A DNA stretch of 64,000 nt from a virus. The notes beneath the pieces were generated by a model, which worked only from the letters and a program-made list of their open reading frames with translations, searched no databases and was not told where the DNA came from. A program made the position numbers and the translations under genes. Positions 50,335 to 57,709 of the stretch are shown one piece after another. Every line of letters starts with the position of its first letter. Within the stretch, counting starts at the first letter, position 1. Location: positions 1-64,000 of the IMG/VR virus record IMGVR_UViG_3300020442_000007; one strand, written 5' to 3'.

Positions 50335-50824
50335 GTTAGATATTAATAATATAAATGAACGTGAGCATGAACCTTATTGGGAATATATGGGTCGACGCTT
50401 AAGAGAGGAAAATGACAATATGACGTTAAATAATGCTGAAAGAAGTATCTGGGTAACCTTTAAAAAAGAAGGTATCCATAAATATCCAGGAGCAGAGAGT
50501 GATCCAAAACTTGCAACAGGCGATTGGGACGATGTATCGTTTCTTGGCTATCCTCACCGTCATATTTTTCACTTCAGGGTGCGGATTGAGGTGTTCCACG
50601 ACGATAGAGAGATCGAGTTTATACAATTCAAGCGATGGCTCGAAAGACTTTACAGTACTGATAAGAGTGATGAGGTGCTCATTTTAGATCATAAATCCTG
50701 CGAAATGATTGCAGATGAACTTTATGAAAAAGTTTCTACAAAGTATCCCGGCCGCTTTGTTGAAATTGAAGTCTCCGAAGACGGAGAAAATGGCTGTCAA
50801 ATCTACTACCCGAAACCTAAGTAA
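50333..50824 (+). CDS. Divergent QueD/PTPS-like T-fold protein
   Basis: A 163-residue protein resembling 6-carboxytetrahydropterin synthase. IWVTFKKEGIHKYPGAE (His49) matches the F-x-A-A-H-x-L strand; FLGYPHRHIFHFRVRIEV (His75, His77) matches the HGH zinc motif and following strand; REIEFIQFKRWLERL matches the IDFxxLK helix; ILDHKSCEMIADELYEKV matches LDH...TSExLAxxIxxxV. The three zinc His are kept. The catalytic Cys four residues before HGH is Leu71, so classical chemistry is doubtful. Between dpdA and folE/queE, it may make a pterin for 7-deazaguanine or do a variant reaction. Confidence 0.5.
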   Translation: MLDINNINEREHEPYWEYMGRRLREENDNMTLNNAERSIWVTFKKEGIHKYPGAESDPKLATGDWDDVSFLGYPHRHIFHFRVRIEVFHDDREIEFIQFKRWLERLYSTDKSDEVLILDHKSCEMIADELYEKVSTKYPGRFVEIEVSEDGENGCQIYYPKPK

Positions 50825-50836
50825 GGATGAAAGAAA

Positions 50837-51037
50837 ATGAATACAAACTTTCCGCCAGTGGATCAAGTGTTTGATGACTTGGAGAAGTTTAGAGAGTATT
50901 GTCGTTTTGAAGGAAAACCGTATAATGAAAAATTTCTTTATAATGACAACTCACCTGTTTGGCAATCTTACAAACGATGGCAACATTGGATGAAGAATAA
51001 AAAGAACAAAAAAACAAATAAGAGGACGAAGCATTAA
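50837..51037 (+). CDS. Small basic protein, unknown
   Basis: A 66-residue protein. FEDLEKFREYCRFEG-like N-terminal part (VFDDLEKFREYCRFEGKPYN) and PVWQSYKRWQHWMKNKK, a Trp/Lys helix, followed by a very basic tail. The stop overlaps the next start by 1 nt. It may bind nucleic acid; no motif settles this. Confidence 0.5.
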   Translation: MNTNFPPVDQVFDDLEKFREYCRFEGKPYNEKFLYNDNSPVWQSYKRWQHWMKNKKNKKTNKRTKH

Positions 51038-52104
51038 TGACAATTTATATTGTAGACATCGAAGCAGTAGACACACGTTATACAAAACAATGGAAAGAAC
51101 ATCTTCCTGTGCAACTGCGACGTGCTACAAATGATGAAGTTGTTGTTATAAGCGGGGGAGAGACGCCTCAGGCTACTACGCCTGGGGCATTTCTTAACTT
51201 CGGTGGCACTAATGTTTACAAGTCTAAGCAATTAGAACAAATTGGTAAATATTTTTGCGATGGACTTATTAAAGACGGCGATTATTTTATCTACACCGAT
51301 GCCTGGAATCCTACAGTTATTCAATTACGTTATATGGCAGAACTATTGGGTGTTAACATTCGCATTGGTGGTCTCTGGCATGCAGGTAGTTATGATCCAC
51401 AAGATTTCCTAGGTAGACTTATAGGTAATAAACCTTGGGTAAGACTAGCTGAACAGTCTATGTTTGAAACATATGATCATAATTTTTTTGCAACTAACTT
51501 CCACATAGAAATGTTTGGTAATACTTTACTTGCTTGTATGCAAGAAGATTATGAACAAGAAGGTAAAATTGTACGTGCAGGATGGCCAATGGAGTATCTT
51601 GCTAGTTCATTAGAACAGTACAAAGGTATGCCTAAAAAAGATTTAATTTTATTTCCACACAGGATTGCTCCTGAAAAACAGGTTGATATATTTAGAAATC
51701 TAAAAGATAAATTACCACAATATGAATTTATAGTTTGCCAAGATCAACAATTAAGTAAAAATGAATACCACAATTTACTAGGTCAAGCCAAACTTGTGTT
51801 TAGTGCAAATCTACAAGAGACACTAGGTATAAGCTGGTATGAAGGAGCCTTAGTAGGGGCTTTGCCTATGGTTCCAGATAGACTTAGTTATACTGAAATG
51901 GCATTAGATACATTTAAATATCCAAGTGAATGGACTGAATCTTACAATTCATACATATCTAATCAGCAAAAAATTGTAGATAAGATTACAGACTATATGG
52001 AAAATTATGAAAAATACCTTCCTAAATTAATTACACAAGTTGATATGTTAAAGAAAGAATATTTTTCTGGTATAGACTTATATAAGGAGATTAAAAATGG
52101 GTGA
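51037..52104 (+). CDS. GT-B glycosyltransferase (GT4-like)
   Basis: A 355-residue protein. LILFPHRIAPEKQVDIFRNL (~204-223) is the conserved strand before the nucleotide site of GT4 enzymes, and NLQETLGISWYEGALVGALP followed by MVPDRLSYTEM is the E-x7-E motif region that binds the donor sugar nucleotide. The N-terminal half (~1-190) is the acceptor domain with GGLWHAGSYDPQDFLG. It has no membrane segment or signal. In the middle of the base-modification block, it might glycosylate a modified DNA base; a role in capsule or LPS is the alternative. Confidence 0.7.
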   Translation: MTIYIVDIEAVDTRYTKQWKEHLPVQLRRATNDEVVVISGGETPQATTPGAFLNFGGTNVYKSKQLEQIGKYFCDGLIKDGDYFIYTDAWNPTVIQLRYMAELLGVNIRIGGLWHAGSYDPQDFLGRLIGNKPWVRLAEQSMFETYDHNFFATNFHIEMFGNTLLACMQEDYEQEGKIVRAGWPMEYLASSLEQYKGMPKKDLILFPHRIAPEKQVDIFRNLKDKLPQYEFIVCQDQQLSKNEYHNLLGQAKLVFSANLQETLGISWYEGALVGALPMVPDRLSYTEMALDTFKYPSEWTESYNSYISNQQKIVDKITDYMENYEKYLPKLITQVDMLKKEYFSGIDLYKEIKNG

Positions 52105-52417
52105 CGATAAAATTACAATTAGTAATATTGACTACACTATGGCGTCAAATGAGTATGGTATTACTGACTCCGGTAGCGAATATGTTATAAATTTGACTAG
52201 CACTTCAGATACTTCATGTGTTACTACCCATTCAACATTTGCTCCTACTTTTACATATGACTTAGGATTAGATAAAGAATTAGATTTAATAGATTTTGAC
52301 GAAATTGAAGAAATGTGTGAAGAATATCCTGGTTTAAAAAATGTTTATTTAAAATTCAAACATGTATATGACCTTGTAAGACAAGATTGGGTAGGTAAAC
52401 AAAAAGATGTTGTTTAA
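52097..52417 (+). CDS. Small acidic unknown protein
   Basis: A 106-residue protein: a Ser/Thr-rich, flexible N-terminus (~1-60) and an ordered C-terminus, DFDEIEEMCEEYPGLKNVYL and KFKHVYDLVRQDW, which forms helices and recurs in phage proteins of this group to my memory. No catalytic motif. It overlaps the glycosyltransferase by 8 nt and the cupin by 11. Confidence 0.5.
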   Translation: MGDDKITISNIDYTMASNEYGITDSGSEYVINLTSTSDTSCVTTHSTFAPTFTYDLGLDKELDLIDFDEIEEMCEEYPGLKNVYLKFKHVYDLVRQDWVGKQKDVV

Positions 52418-52832
52418 TTTTTTAAAAGATCGTAAAAGAGTAATACTTGATCGTGTAGGACAAAAACCTTACTTAATACGTTACTATTTGTTCTTAAAAG
52501 AACGCAAATGGTTTCCTTTCAATATCTTTTTACATAAATTTTTACAAGGTGATCCAGATGAATTACATGATCACCCCTGGCCATATTTAACAATCATCTT
52601 AAAAGGAGGATACTGGGAGGTGACACCTAAAGGTAGATTTTGGCGAGGCCCTGGTAGTTTTAGATTTGCAGGACCAAAGAGTTTACACAGAGTAGAATTA
52701 GAAAAAGGTATCAATGCATGGACACTTTTTATTCCTGGACCAAAAGTTAGAGATTGGGGATTTATTGTAAATGGAAAATGGATGCAAAATGAAAAGTATT
52801 TTAAATGGAGAGTGAGTAAGGACGCAAGATGA
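52407..52832 (+). CDS. Cupin-like protein
   Basis: A 141-residue protein with FLQGDPDELHDHPWPYLTII (~45-64), giving H-D-H metal ligands, then KGGYWEVTPKGRFWRGPGSF, and PKSLHRVELEKGINAWTLFI with a later His. This is a one-domain cupin of the kind found in marine T4-like phages. A sugar isomerase, dioxygenase or non-enzymic sensor is possible. Overlaps both neighbours. Confidence 0.6.
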   Translation: MLFNFLKDRKRVILDRVGQKPYLIRYYLFLKERKWFPFNIFLHKFLQGDPDELHDHPWPYLTIILKGGYWEVTPKGRFWRGPGSFRFAGPKSLHRVELEKGINAWTLFIPGPKVRDWGFIVNGKWMQNEKYFKWRVSKDAR

Positions 52833-53389
52833 CAAATAAACATTTTTATTCTTGGACTGATGTAGAAAATATGTGTTTAAGTATTTCTAATCAAATGTTT
52901 AAGGAAAATTGGAAACCAGATTATATTGTAGGAATCACAAGAGGAGGAAATGTACCTGCTACTATACTAAGTAATATGTTAGGTATACGTTGTGAAACAT
53001 TAAAAGTAAGTTTACGTGATGATAGTACCGAAAGCGAAAGTAAATTATGGATGGCCGAAGATGCGTTCGGTTATGAACATGACATTGCTACTTTTAAGAA
53101 CAGATGGAACCCGGCCAAAAGAAAAAATATTTTAATAGTAGATGATATAAACGATACTGGGGCTACGTTTAATTGGATAAAACAGGATTGGCAGGATAGT
53201 TGTTTACCTGATCATTCTGATGTATGGGAAAAAGTTTGGGGAAAGAATGTTAGGTTTGCAGTACTGACAGATAATTTAGCAAGTGAATTTGATCAATGTG
53301 TAAATTATTGTTGTCATTCCGTGAACAAGACAGAAAAAGATGTTTGGTTAGTATATCCTTGGGAAAATGTAGGTCAGTATAATGCATAA
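52829..53389 (+). CDS. Phosphoribosyltransferase (PRT family)
   Basis: A 186-residue protein. DYIVGITRGGNVPATILSNM (~31-50) is the pyrophosphate loop region of type I phosphoribosyltransferases, and NILIVDDINDTGATFNWI (~103-120) is the PRPP motif. It likely joins PRPP to a purine base such as hypoxanthine or guanine, or to an unusual base; the hood domain does not reveal which. It may recycle bases freed by DpdA or by host DNA breakdown. Overlaps both neighbours. Confidence 0.8.
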   Translation: MTNKHFYSWTDVENMCLSISNQMFKENWKPDYIVGITRGGNVPATILSNMLGIRCETLKVSLRDDSTESESKLWMAEDAFGYEHDIATFKNRWNPAKRKNILIVDDINDTGATFNWIKQDWQDSCLPDHSDVWEKVWGKNVRFAVLTDNLASEFDQCVNYCCHSVNKTEKDVWLVYPWENVGQYNA

Positions 53390-53564
53390 GGATAAGAAAA
53401 ATTACATCAAAGCACTTGAAAAAAGTGTAGCAGAAGATATAGAAACATTAAAAAAAATGCAAGAAAAAAATTCTAAGTTTCAACACATGCAACCAGTAAA
53501 AGAACAAATTTTTAAAAAAAGACGTACAATAGCAAAACTTGAACAGGAAATAAAAAATGGTTAA
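53382..53564 (+). CDS. Small coiled-coil protein
   Basis: A 60-residue highly charged protein (KNYIKALEKSVAEDIETLKK; EQIFKKRRTIAKLEQEIKNG). It can form one coiled-coil hairpin. It overlaps the PRT and HIT genes by 8 nt each, which supports that it is translated. Function unknown. Confidence 0.5.
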   Translation: MHKDKKNYIKALEKSVAEDIETLKKMQEKNSKFQHMQPVKEQIFKKRRTIAKLEQEIKNG

Positions 53565-53955
53565 ACCTTGGACGAACGTTTTGATTGATACTAAAGACTA
53601 TACTGTATATAAAGATGGTTATCCGGTTACAGAAGGACATGTTCTTTTTGTACCCAAAGAAGATAATTGGAAATCAATGGTTACTTGTTTCAAAGCCGCA
53701 TATAGATGGGGTTATGATTGGGTAGACCGAGGATACTGTGATGCATTTAACATTGGACAAAATGTTGGCGAGGCAGCAGGCCAAACTGTAATGTATCCGC
53801 ATATCCATCTTATTCCCCGTCGCAAGGGCGACATGGATGATCCTCGGGGAGGAGTTAGGCACGTAATCCCTGATAAAGGAAATTATAAAAAAGTGCCAGA
53901 CGCAACTAAAGAGTATTATGAACACGTTGCTAAACAGGAACGATTTGATTTTTAG
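53557..53955 (+). CDS. HIT-family nucleotide hydrolase/transferase
   Basis: A 132-residue HIT protein. VTEGHVLFVPKEDNW (~22-36) is the usual strand (GHxLvxPk), FNIGQNVGEAAGQTVMYPHI (two blocks, ~67-86) the second, and YPHIHLIPRRKGD the active loop. The H-x-H-x-H triad lacks its first His (Tyr in its place), but the central catalytic His and last His remain. HIT proteins cleave or form nucleoside-phosphate bonds (AppppA, AMP-NH2). The phage role is unknown. Coupled to the previous gene by 8 nt. Confidence 0.8.
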   Translation: MVKPWTNVLIDTKDYTVYKDGYPVTEGHVLFVPKEDNWKSMVTCFKAAYRWGYDWVDRGYCDAFNIGQNVGEAAGQTVMYPHIHLIPRRKGDMDDPRGGVRHVIPDKGNYKKVPDATKEYYEHVAKQERFDF

Positions 53956-53972
53956 TATACAGGAGGTAAAGT

Positions 53973-54194
53973 ATGGCAAGTCAAGGTGAGTATAACAGAG
54001 AGAATATGCTAAAAGCTATTCGAGAACATGCAAATGGACACATTGCAAAACATGCAATGAATGTTGAAATTTATTTGCAAAGAGCTGCAGGTGTTGGTGA
54101 ACACCCAGATATTCTAGATGCTATTGAGAAAGAACTAGGTGTTATTGCTCAATATCATGATCAACTAGAAGTATTAGACAAGTATTTTAAATAA
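53973..54194 (+). CDS. Small helical protein, unknown
   Basis: A 73-residue protein with a strong AGGAGG site before its ATG. It is mostly helical (NRENMLKAIREHANGHIAKH; AMNVEIYLQRAAGVGEHPDI; LDAIEKELGVIAQYHDQLEV) and His-rich. No motif. It lies before the folE promoter. Conserved-looking and probably abundant. Confidence 0.55.
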   Translation: MASQGEYNRENMLKAIREHANGHIAKHAMNVEIYLQRAAGVGEHPDILDAIEKELGVIAQYHDQLEVLDKYFK

Positions 54195-54198
54195 ATGC

Positions 54199-54227
54199 TT
54201 GACAAAAACCTAAATACAATGTATAAT
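54199..54227 (+). promoter_or_regulatory. Sigma70-type promoter TTGACA-17-TATAAT
   Basis: TTGACA (54199-54204), 17-nt spacer, TATAAT (54222-54227). Both perfect. It lies in the 88-nt gap before folE (start 54283) and drives folE-queE. Confidence 0.85.
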
Positions 54228-54282
54228 AAAGTAAAATTATGCATTGTATTGGCAATCCACTGCCTTAACATCGGAGAAAGAA

Positions 54283-54972
54283 ATGAGCAAAAGTGAACAA
54301 ATAAAAGCAAAATTAGAAGAAGCAGGCATTAGATATTGGGCTAATGATAACATTAGTGAAGTATTAGAAGAAGGCGACAAACAGGCACTTATTGAAGAAG
54401 CTATCCCAGCTTTTGAAAATGTATTACAAAAATTATTAATTGATACAAAGACAGATCCTAATAGCCAAGATACTGCAAGACGTATGGCTAAAATGTATAT
54501 TAATGAGATTATGTCTGGTCGTTATGATCCAATGCCTAATCCAAGTAGTTTTCCAAACTATATAGAAAATGGTTATGAAGGCATGTTGGTAGTAAGGAGT
54601 GAACTTACAAGTTTGTGTTCACATCATCACCAGACAGTAAAAGGTGTAGCATACATTGGTATTATTGCAGGACCTAAACTACTTGGATTAAGCAAATATA
54701 CACGTATTGCACAATGGTGTGCTATGAGAGGCACCTTGCAAGAAGAACTAAATGTTATGATTGCAAATGCAATACAAAAAGAAACTGGTAGTGAACACGT
54801 AGGTGTATATGTTCAAGCAACACACGGTTGTTGCGAAAACAGAGGTATTAGAGCAACTAGTAGTTTAACACAAACCACTGTACTACGTGGTGCGTTCAAA
54901 GAAGATCCTGCTACTAAAAAAGAGTTTATCGATAACGTTAAACTTCAACAGGAGTTTGCTTGTGGCAAATAA
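54283..54972 (+). CDS. folE: GTP cyclohydrolase I (FolE)
   Basis: A 229-residue protein; the ATG at 54283 follows GGAGAAAG and is preferred to an earlier in-frame ATG at 54244 in the promoter region. SLCSHHHQTVKGVAYIG holds zinc ligands Cys112 and His115 (C-x-H-H); HGCCENRGIRATSS holds the second Cys. DTARRMAKMYINEIM is the usual N-terminal helix. It opens GTP to dihydroneopterin triphosphate, the first step to 7-deazaguanine or to folate. Its 3' end overlaps queE by 11 nt, so I place it in the deazaguanine path. Confidence 0.92.
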   Translation: MSKSEQIKAKLEEAGIRYWANDNISEVLEEGDKQALIEEAIPAFENVLQKLLIDTKTDPNSQDTARRMAKMYINEIMSGRYDPMPNPSSFPNYIENGYEGMLVVRSELTSLCSHHHQTVKGVAYIGIIAGPKLLGLSKYTRIAQWCAMRGTLQEELNVMIANAIQKETGSEHVGVYVQATHGCCENRGIRATSSLTQTTVLRGAFKEDPATKKEFIDNVKLQQEFACGK

Positions 54973-55861
54973 ACTTAGGTATTCAGAAGCATTTTATTCT
55001 GTGCAAGGAGAAGGACGCTTTGTAGGTGTTCCTTCTGTCTTTTTAAGAACGTTTGGTTGTAACTTTCGTTGTATGAACTTTGGTACAGATGAAAAAAGAG
55101 ATCGTTGGGAACAACACAAAGATGGAAAAAAGCATAATGCTGAAGTAAAAGCACTTATCGATGCTGGTGTACACGAAACTACAAAAAATTTTAACGACTT
55201 ACCTATTATACATACAGGTTGTGATACATATGCAAGTATCTATCCTGAATTTAAACACTTTAATAAATTAGCTACTATAGATGAAGTAGTGGAACATTTA
55301 TTAAGTTTGACTCCAGAAGGTAAGTGGACACAGGACAACGGTCAAGATATTCATCTAATTTTTACCGGCGGCGAACCTCTACTGGCGTGGCAGAGATTGT
55401 ATGTCGATTTATTTAAACATCCACGAATGAGGGATTTAAAAAATGTCACATTTGAAACAAATACTACACAACCTTTACACGACGAGTTGTTCGACTATCT
55501 ACAAAATCAAAACCACTTTGAAGTCACTTGGAGTTGTTCCCCAAAACTTTCAGTTAGCGGAGAACCTTGGGAAACTGCAATTAAACCTGATGTTGCTTTT
55601 GAGTATCAGCTTGTTAACAATAGCAACATTTATCTCAAGTTTGTTGTCGCTACTCAAAGTGACTTCGATGAAGTTACTAGAGCTGTACAAGCATATCGAG
55701 ACGCAGATATCGATTGCCCAGTATATCTCATGCCGTTGGGCGGACGTTCGGAAGAGTATAACCTCAATGTTAAAGAAGTCGCCGAAGCATGTATGGAGCG
55801 AGGTTGGCGCTTCACACCAAGGCTCCACATCAGCTTATTCGGAAATGCCTGGGGAACATAA
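54962..55861 (+). CDS. queE: 7-carboxy-7-deazaguanine synthase QueE, split cluster loop
   Basis: A 299-residue radical SAM protein started by GTG (a longer frame upstream lies in folE). YSVQGEGRFVGVPSVFLRTF is the QueE N-terminus. FGCNFRCMNFG gives Cys33 and Cys37, but the usual third Cys two residues on is Phe40; the matching CDTY comes at Cys87 after a ~49-residue insertion rich in charged residues. FTGGEPLLAWQRL (~129-141) is the GGEP SAM motif. It converts carboxytetrahydropterin to carboxydeazaguanine with SAM and electrons, perhaps from the phage ferredoxin. Overlaps folE by 11 nt. Confidence 0.85.
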   Translation: MANKLRYSEAFYSVQGEGRFVGVPSVFLRTFGCNFRCMNFGTDEKRDRWEQHKDGKKHNAEVKALIDAGVHETTKNFNDLPIIHTGCDTYASIYPEFKHFNKLATIDEVVEHLLSLTPEGKWTQDNGQDIHLIFTGGEPLLAWQRLYVDLFKHPRMRDLKNVTFETNTTQPLHDELFDYLQNQNHFEVTWSCSPKLSVSGEPWETAIKPDVAFEYQLVNNSNIYLKFVVATQSDFDEVTRAVQAYRDADIDCPVYLMPLGGRSEEYNLNVKEVAEACMERGWRFTPRLHISLFGNAWGT

Positions 55862-55862
55862 G

Positions 55863-55949
55863 ATGACGTATAAAAATAAACAACATAAAACTGCAATGAA
55901 GGCTGAAATAAAAGATCCTTCGGATGCAATTAGAAAGGCAGGATGGTGA
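55863..55949 (+). CDS. Very small ORF between queE and 55949
   Basis: A 28-residue frame: MTYKNKQHKTAMKAE then a short acid-basic end ...AIRKAGW. It starts 2 nt after the queE stop and its TGA overlaps the ATG of the next gene, so the spacing supports translation. ATAAGATG has no strong ribosome site, so coupling to queE is likely. No function can be read from it. Confidence 0.4.
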   Translation: MTYKNKQHKTAMKAEIKDPSDAIRKAGW

Positions 55950-56335
55950 TGAACAAAGTAAAAGACTGGTTCGATAAAGCTATCGGAAAAAAGAAAAAGA
56001 AAAGTCCTCCAACTAACGAACAAACAAGACGTAAAACACTTGAGTTAGAAAAAGAAGCGGCTACAAAAGCTGGTAAACCTTGGGTAGCAGTAATCGATAC
56101 ACAAGTGAATCCGAAAGATATAAAGAACGGATTCTTTGAACTAGACTGGAATAATGAGTTTATCGAGCAACTGCTTGATGCAGGTTATTCTGGTGAAACT
56201 AATGAGCAAATAGTTGATGCATGGTTTAGAACCATTGTTATTCAAATGCTAGAAGAAGAAGGCCACTCTCCAAATAGAGATATGGGCTATATAAATGTTA
56301 TTCCAATTGATAAGAACAAAAGTGAAGTATCATGA
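55949..56335 (+). CDS. Conserved unknown protein
   Basis: A 128-residue protein; I use the ATG at 55949 (overlapping the previous stop); ATG 55943, two codons upstream, is also possible. It starts NKVKDWFDKAIGKKKKK, then a helical region (RRKTLELEKEAATKAGK) and an ordered acidic part (GFFELDWNNEFIEQLLDAGY; EQIVDAWFRTIVIQMLEEEG). The last part (INVIPIDKNK) ends a small domain. It has no catalytic motif and overlaps the glycosylase by 4 nt. Unknown function. Confidence 0.55.
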   Translation: MNKVKDWFDKAIGKKKKKSPPTNEQTRRKTLELEKEAATKAGKPWVAVIDTQVNPKDIKNGFFELDWNNEFIEQLLDAGYSGETNEQIVDAWFRTIVIQMLEEEGHSPNRDMGYINVIPIDKNKSEVS

Positions 56336-56742
56336 TGCGAGAAGACCTTATGGTCCAACAACAGGTAGAATCTGTATGGCAACATATGGTTGGAGTAATA
56401 TGCCTTAACCAAACTAGTAGAATACAAGTAAAAAGAGTATTACCTGTACTTTTCGATTCATGCCCTACTCCAGAAATTCTTCTTAAAACTTCTCCAAAAT
56501 TAATTAAAGAAATAATAAAACCATTAGGAATGGTTAATGTTCGTGAAAAAAGAATACGCCAAATGTCAAAAGATTTCTTGACATGGGACGGAAATGATGC
56601 TACTATGTTATATGGAATCGGGAAATATGGCAGTGACAGTTATAGATTATTTTACAAAAATGAAATACCCGAAGACATTGGAGACCATGAACTTAAACGA
56701 TACGTAAGAGAAGAATTAAATGAGCACATACATACTAGTTGA
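56332..56742 (+). CDS. MBD4-like mismatch DNA glycosylase (HhH-GPD)
   Basis: A 136-residue protein. VWQHMVGVICLNQTSRIQVK (~15-34), KEIIKPLGMVNVREKRIRQM (~59-78), LYGIGKYGSDSYRLF (~93-107; the HhH) and EDIGDHELKRYV (~114-125, Asp118 in place of the catalytic Asp) follow the order and spacing of the C-terminal glycosylase domain of MBD4 (..FLNRTS.., ..KPLGLYDLRAK.., LHGIGKYGNDSYRIF, HPEDHKLNKY). MBD4 removes T or U from mispairs with G. It lacks the iron-sulfur Cys of endonuclease III. It is close to queE and RNase H in the modification/repair block. Confidence 0.7.
   Translation: MMREDLMVQQQVESVWQHMVGVICLNQTSRIQVKRVLPVLFDSCPTPEILLKTSPKLIKEIIKPLGMVNVREKRIRQMSKDFLTWDGNDATMLYGIGKYGSDSYRLFYKNEIPEDIGDHELKRYVREELNEHIHTS
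56578..56606 (+). promoter_or_regulatory. Possible sigma70 promoter TTGACA-17-TACTAT
   Basis: TTGACA (56578-56583), 17-nt spacer, TACTAT (56601-56606). The -35 is perfect and the -10 has 5 of 6 bases. It lies inside the glycosylase gene, 114 nt before the RNase H gene at 56720. Confidence 0.4.
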
Positions 56743-57709
56743 TACCGCAAATACATTTTTTAGAGCAAGGCACGTAATTAGAGGCGATCTTGATACAAAG
56801 ATTGGTATGGCGTTGCATATTACTCTTAATAGTGTAAAAAAAGCATGGAATGACTTTGAAGCAGATCATGTTGTATTTTGCTTAGAAGGACGTAGTTGGC
56901 GTAAGGATTATTACGAGCCTTACAAAAGAAATCGTACTGAAGCTAGAGATGCTTTGACAGAAGCACAACAAGAAGAAGATAAAGTATTCTGGGAAATCTT
57001 TGATGAATTTAAAGACTTCATTGGTACAAAAACTAATTGTACTATGATGCAACATCCGCAATTAGAAGCAGATGATCTTATTGCAGGTTGGATACATGCA
57101 CACCCTAAAGATAATCATGTTATCATTAGTACTGACGGTGACTTTGCACAATTGATTGCTCCTAACGTAAAGCAATATAATGGTGTCAGTAACACTATTA
57201 TTACACATGAAGGATACTTTGATGATAAAAAACGTAAGCCTGTAATAGATAAAAAAACAGGTGAGCCTAAGCCTGCTCCTAATCCTGAATTTATGTTATT
57301 TGAGAAATGTATGAGAGGCGATACTAGTGATAATGTGTTTAGTGCATATCCAGGTGTACGTAAAAAAGGCACAAAGAACAAAGTCGGCTTAATAGAAGCA
57401 TTCGCTGACAAAGATACTAAAGGATACAACTGGAATAACATGATGTTACAACGATGGGTTGATCATGATGGTAATGAGCATCGTGTATTGGACGATTACA
57501 ACCGCAATGTTACACTATGCGATTTGACTGCACAACCTAGTGACATTAGAAAAATACTTGATGATGTAATAGAAGAGCATATGATTGCAAAAGATATCAG
57601 TCAAGTAGGTATGAGATTAATGAAATTTTGTGCAAAATGGGATATGCAAAGGGTTGCAGATCAAGCTACACATTTTGCTGAACCACTAAATGCGAGGTAT
57701 CCACAATGA
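56720..57709 (+). CDS. rnh: 5'-3' exonuclease / T4 RNase H-like (FEN family)
   Basis: A 329-residue PIN/FEN-family nuclease. YILVDTANTFFRARHV (~4-19), HPQLEADDLIAGWIHA (~112-127) and VIISTDGDFAQLIAPN (~133-148) hold the Asp/Glu metal sites; RGDTSDNVFSAYPGVRKKGT (~199-218) is the H3TH DNA-binding arch end. T4 RNase H (305 aa) removes RNA primers and DNA from 5' ends of Okazaki fragments in the presence of gp45. Length fits. It overlaps the glycosylase by 23 nt and the next gene by 4. Confidence 0.9.
   Translation: MSTYILVDTANTFFRARHVIRGDLDTKIGMALHITLNSVKKAWNDFEADHVVFCLEGRSWRKDYYEPYKRNRTEARDALTEAQQEEDKVFWEIFDEFKDFIGTKTNCTMMQHPQLEADDLIAGWIHAHPKDNHVIISTDGDFAQLIAPNVKQYNGVSNTIITHEGYFDDKKRKPVIDKKTGEPKPAPNPEFMLFEKCMRGDTSDNVFSAYPGVRKKGTKNKVGLIEAFADKDTKGYNWNNMMLQRWVDHDGNEHRVLDDYNRNVTLCDLTAQPSDIRKILDDVIEEHMIAKDISQVGMRLMKFCAKWDMQRVADQATHFAEPLNARYPQ

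Noticed and set aside
53557-53955. HIT protein as inactive because the first His of the triad is Tyr
   Set aside because: The central catalytic His and the last His remain; loss of the first one alone is not proof of inactivity.
55443-55949. Long frame overlapping queE in another phase (168 codons)
   Set aside because: Lies inside the queE coding region, which has clear family motifs; only the last 28 codons, free of queE, were kept as a small ORF.
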